DNA of 64,000 nt from NCBI GenBank assembly GCA_021773795.1, contig JAJFJT010000028.1, positions 25,204 through 89,203 on the forward strand, written 5' to 3'. The DNA comes from Gammaproteobacteria bacterium. GTDB lineage: Bacteria > Pseudomonadota > Gammaproteobacteria > HK1. The position numbers and the translations under genes are program-made. Shown here piece after piece: positions 63,625 to 64,000 of the stretch (position 1 is its first letter; the number at the start of each line of letters is the position of its first letter). A model generated the notes under the pieces. It was not told the origin of the DNA and did no database searches. It saw only the letters and a program-made list of their open reading frames with translations.

Positions 63625-64000
63625 CTACAGATTCTTGCGATATAAGTCGAATAGCCCCGCCGCTGCAATCAGGCTGAGATAGACCCCTGTCTGAGCAAGA
63701 ATAGGCAGCAGCTCAGACCACTGCCCCGCTCCATAAATCAGCCACTCCGAGGCGGTGAAACGATCCAGATCCGGTAGCACATAGGCGATCCCCTGCAACA
63801 CCCCGTTGATCACTGCTTGCCCCAGGGATTGATCCTGCAGCAAGGGCTCCTGCCCGACAAGCCGGAACGCGGCCATGCTGCGTGACAACAGATAGAAGGC
63901 TATCACCGCACTCAAGGCCAGGGTGACCTGATTGAAGGTAAACAGGCAAAGGATGCTGAAGGCTGTGATCAGCAACAACTCGCAAGCCAGCGAAATCCCC
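63625..64000 (-). CDS. Membrane protein, 5' end beyond window (possible ABC permease)
   Basis: The frame is open to the window edge, so only the C-terminal 125 or so residues are seen. They hold two or three membrane helices (LLLITAFSILCLFTFNQVTLA, LILAQTGVYLSLIAAAGL). The segment YVLPDLDRFTASEWLIYG and the final helix with a short basic end (DLYRKNL) resemble ABC-2 type permeases, which would fit the orphan ATPase at 58731. The call is tentative. Confidence 0.6.
   Translation of the reverse strand, partial: GISLACELLLITAFSILCLFTFNQVTLALSAVIAFYLLSRSMAAFRLVGQEPLLQDQSLGQAVINGVLQGIAYVLPDLDRFTASEWLIYGAGQWSELLPILAQTGVYLSLIAAAGLFDLYRKNL

Noticed and set aside
1..64000. CRISPR arrays, rRNA or complete tRNA genes
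   Set aside because: No regularly spaced direct repeats and no rRNA or complete tRNA sequence were seen on either strand.

Overview
The window reads as a chromosomal segment of a gammaproteobacterium with fairly high GC. Several blocks follow gene orders known from Pseudomonas/Azotobacter/E. coli-type genomes: lptG-lptF divergent from pepA-holC-valS; cysE-iscR-iscA followed by ndk-rlmN-pilF-rodZ-hisS-yfgM-bamB-der; bamC-dapA divergent from gcvR; rpe-gph-trpEGDC-crp/vfr-osmC. Two Rieske oxygenases, a TAXI-type TRAP transporter, two porins and a 180-kDa-type NAD-glutamate dehydrogenase fit a free-living aquatic or marine heterotroph or mixotroph. I cannot name the genus from the sequence alone.

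Layout. 0-10 kb: mrp end, dcd, an RDD protein, LPS export (lptFG), pepA-holC-valS. 10-22 kb: cysE, a reduced isc locus, ndk, rlmN, type IV pilus and cell-shape factors, hisS, BAM components, der, dapA. 22-35 kb: gcvR, a very large NAD-glutamate dehydrogenase, a TAXI-TRAP transporter with two binding proteins, a universal stress protein and a class III aminotransferase; together this looks like an amino-acid or organic-acid uptake and catabolism island. 35-45 kb: a tandemly duplicated unit (porin plus convergent TPR-methyltransferase), with a VapBC-like pair inside the second unit and a TPR-sulfotransferase beyond it. 45-54 kb: DjlA-like chaperone, hydrolase, rpe-gph-trp operon, CRP/Vfr, OsmC. 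54-64 kb: degenerate PAS-GGDEF protein, two paralogous Rieske oxygenases, an ABC ATPase, two paralogous prepilins, an adenylate cyclase and two membrane proteins.

The most unusual content is non-genic. At least eight copies of a roughly 50-bp hairpin element (here 'PE') are scattered over the window. Several contribute codons: one makes an in-frame insert in the pepA linker, one forms the pepA C-terminus, and one forms the C-terminus of the small gene before valS. This resembles the behaviour of Rickettsia palindromic elements, and stem positions show paired changes. Four larger (140-160 bp) fold-back elements with terminal inverted repeats and a 15-bp palindrome at the exact centre lie between genes. 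One supplies the Shine-Dalgarno of cysE. Others lie where the usual isc genes (hscBA-fdx) and ispG are missing.

The candidate novel systems are (i) these hairpin and fold-back families, (ii) the duplicated porin/TPR-methyltransferase module with a TPR-sulfotransferase, and (iii) the ABC ATPase/prepilin pair/membrane-protein cluster at the right end. Functions proposed for these are inference.
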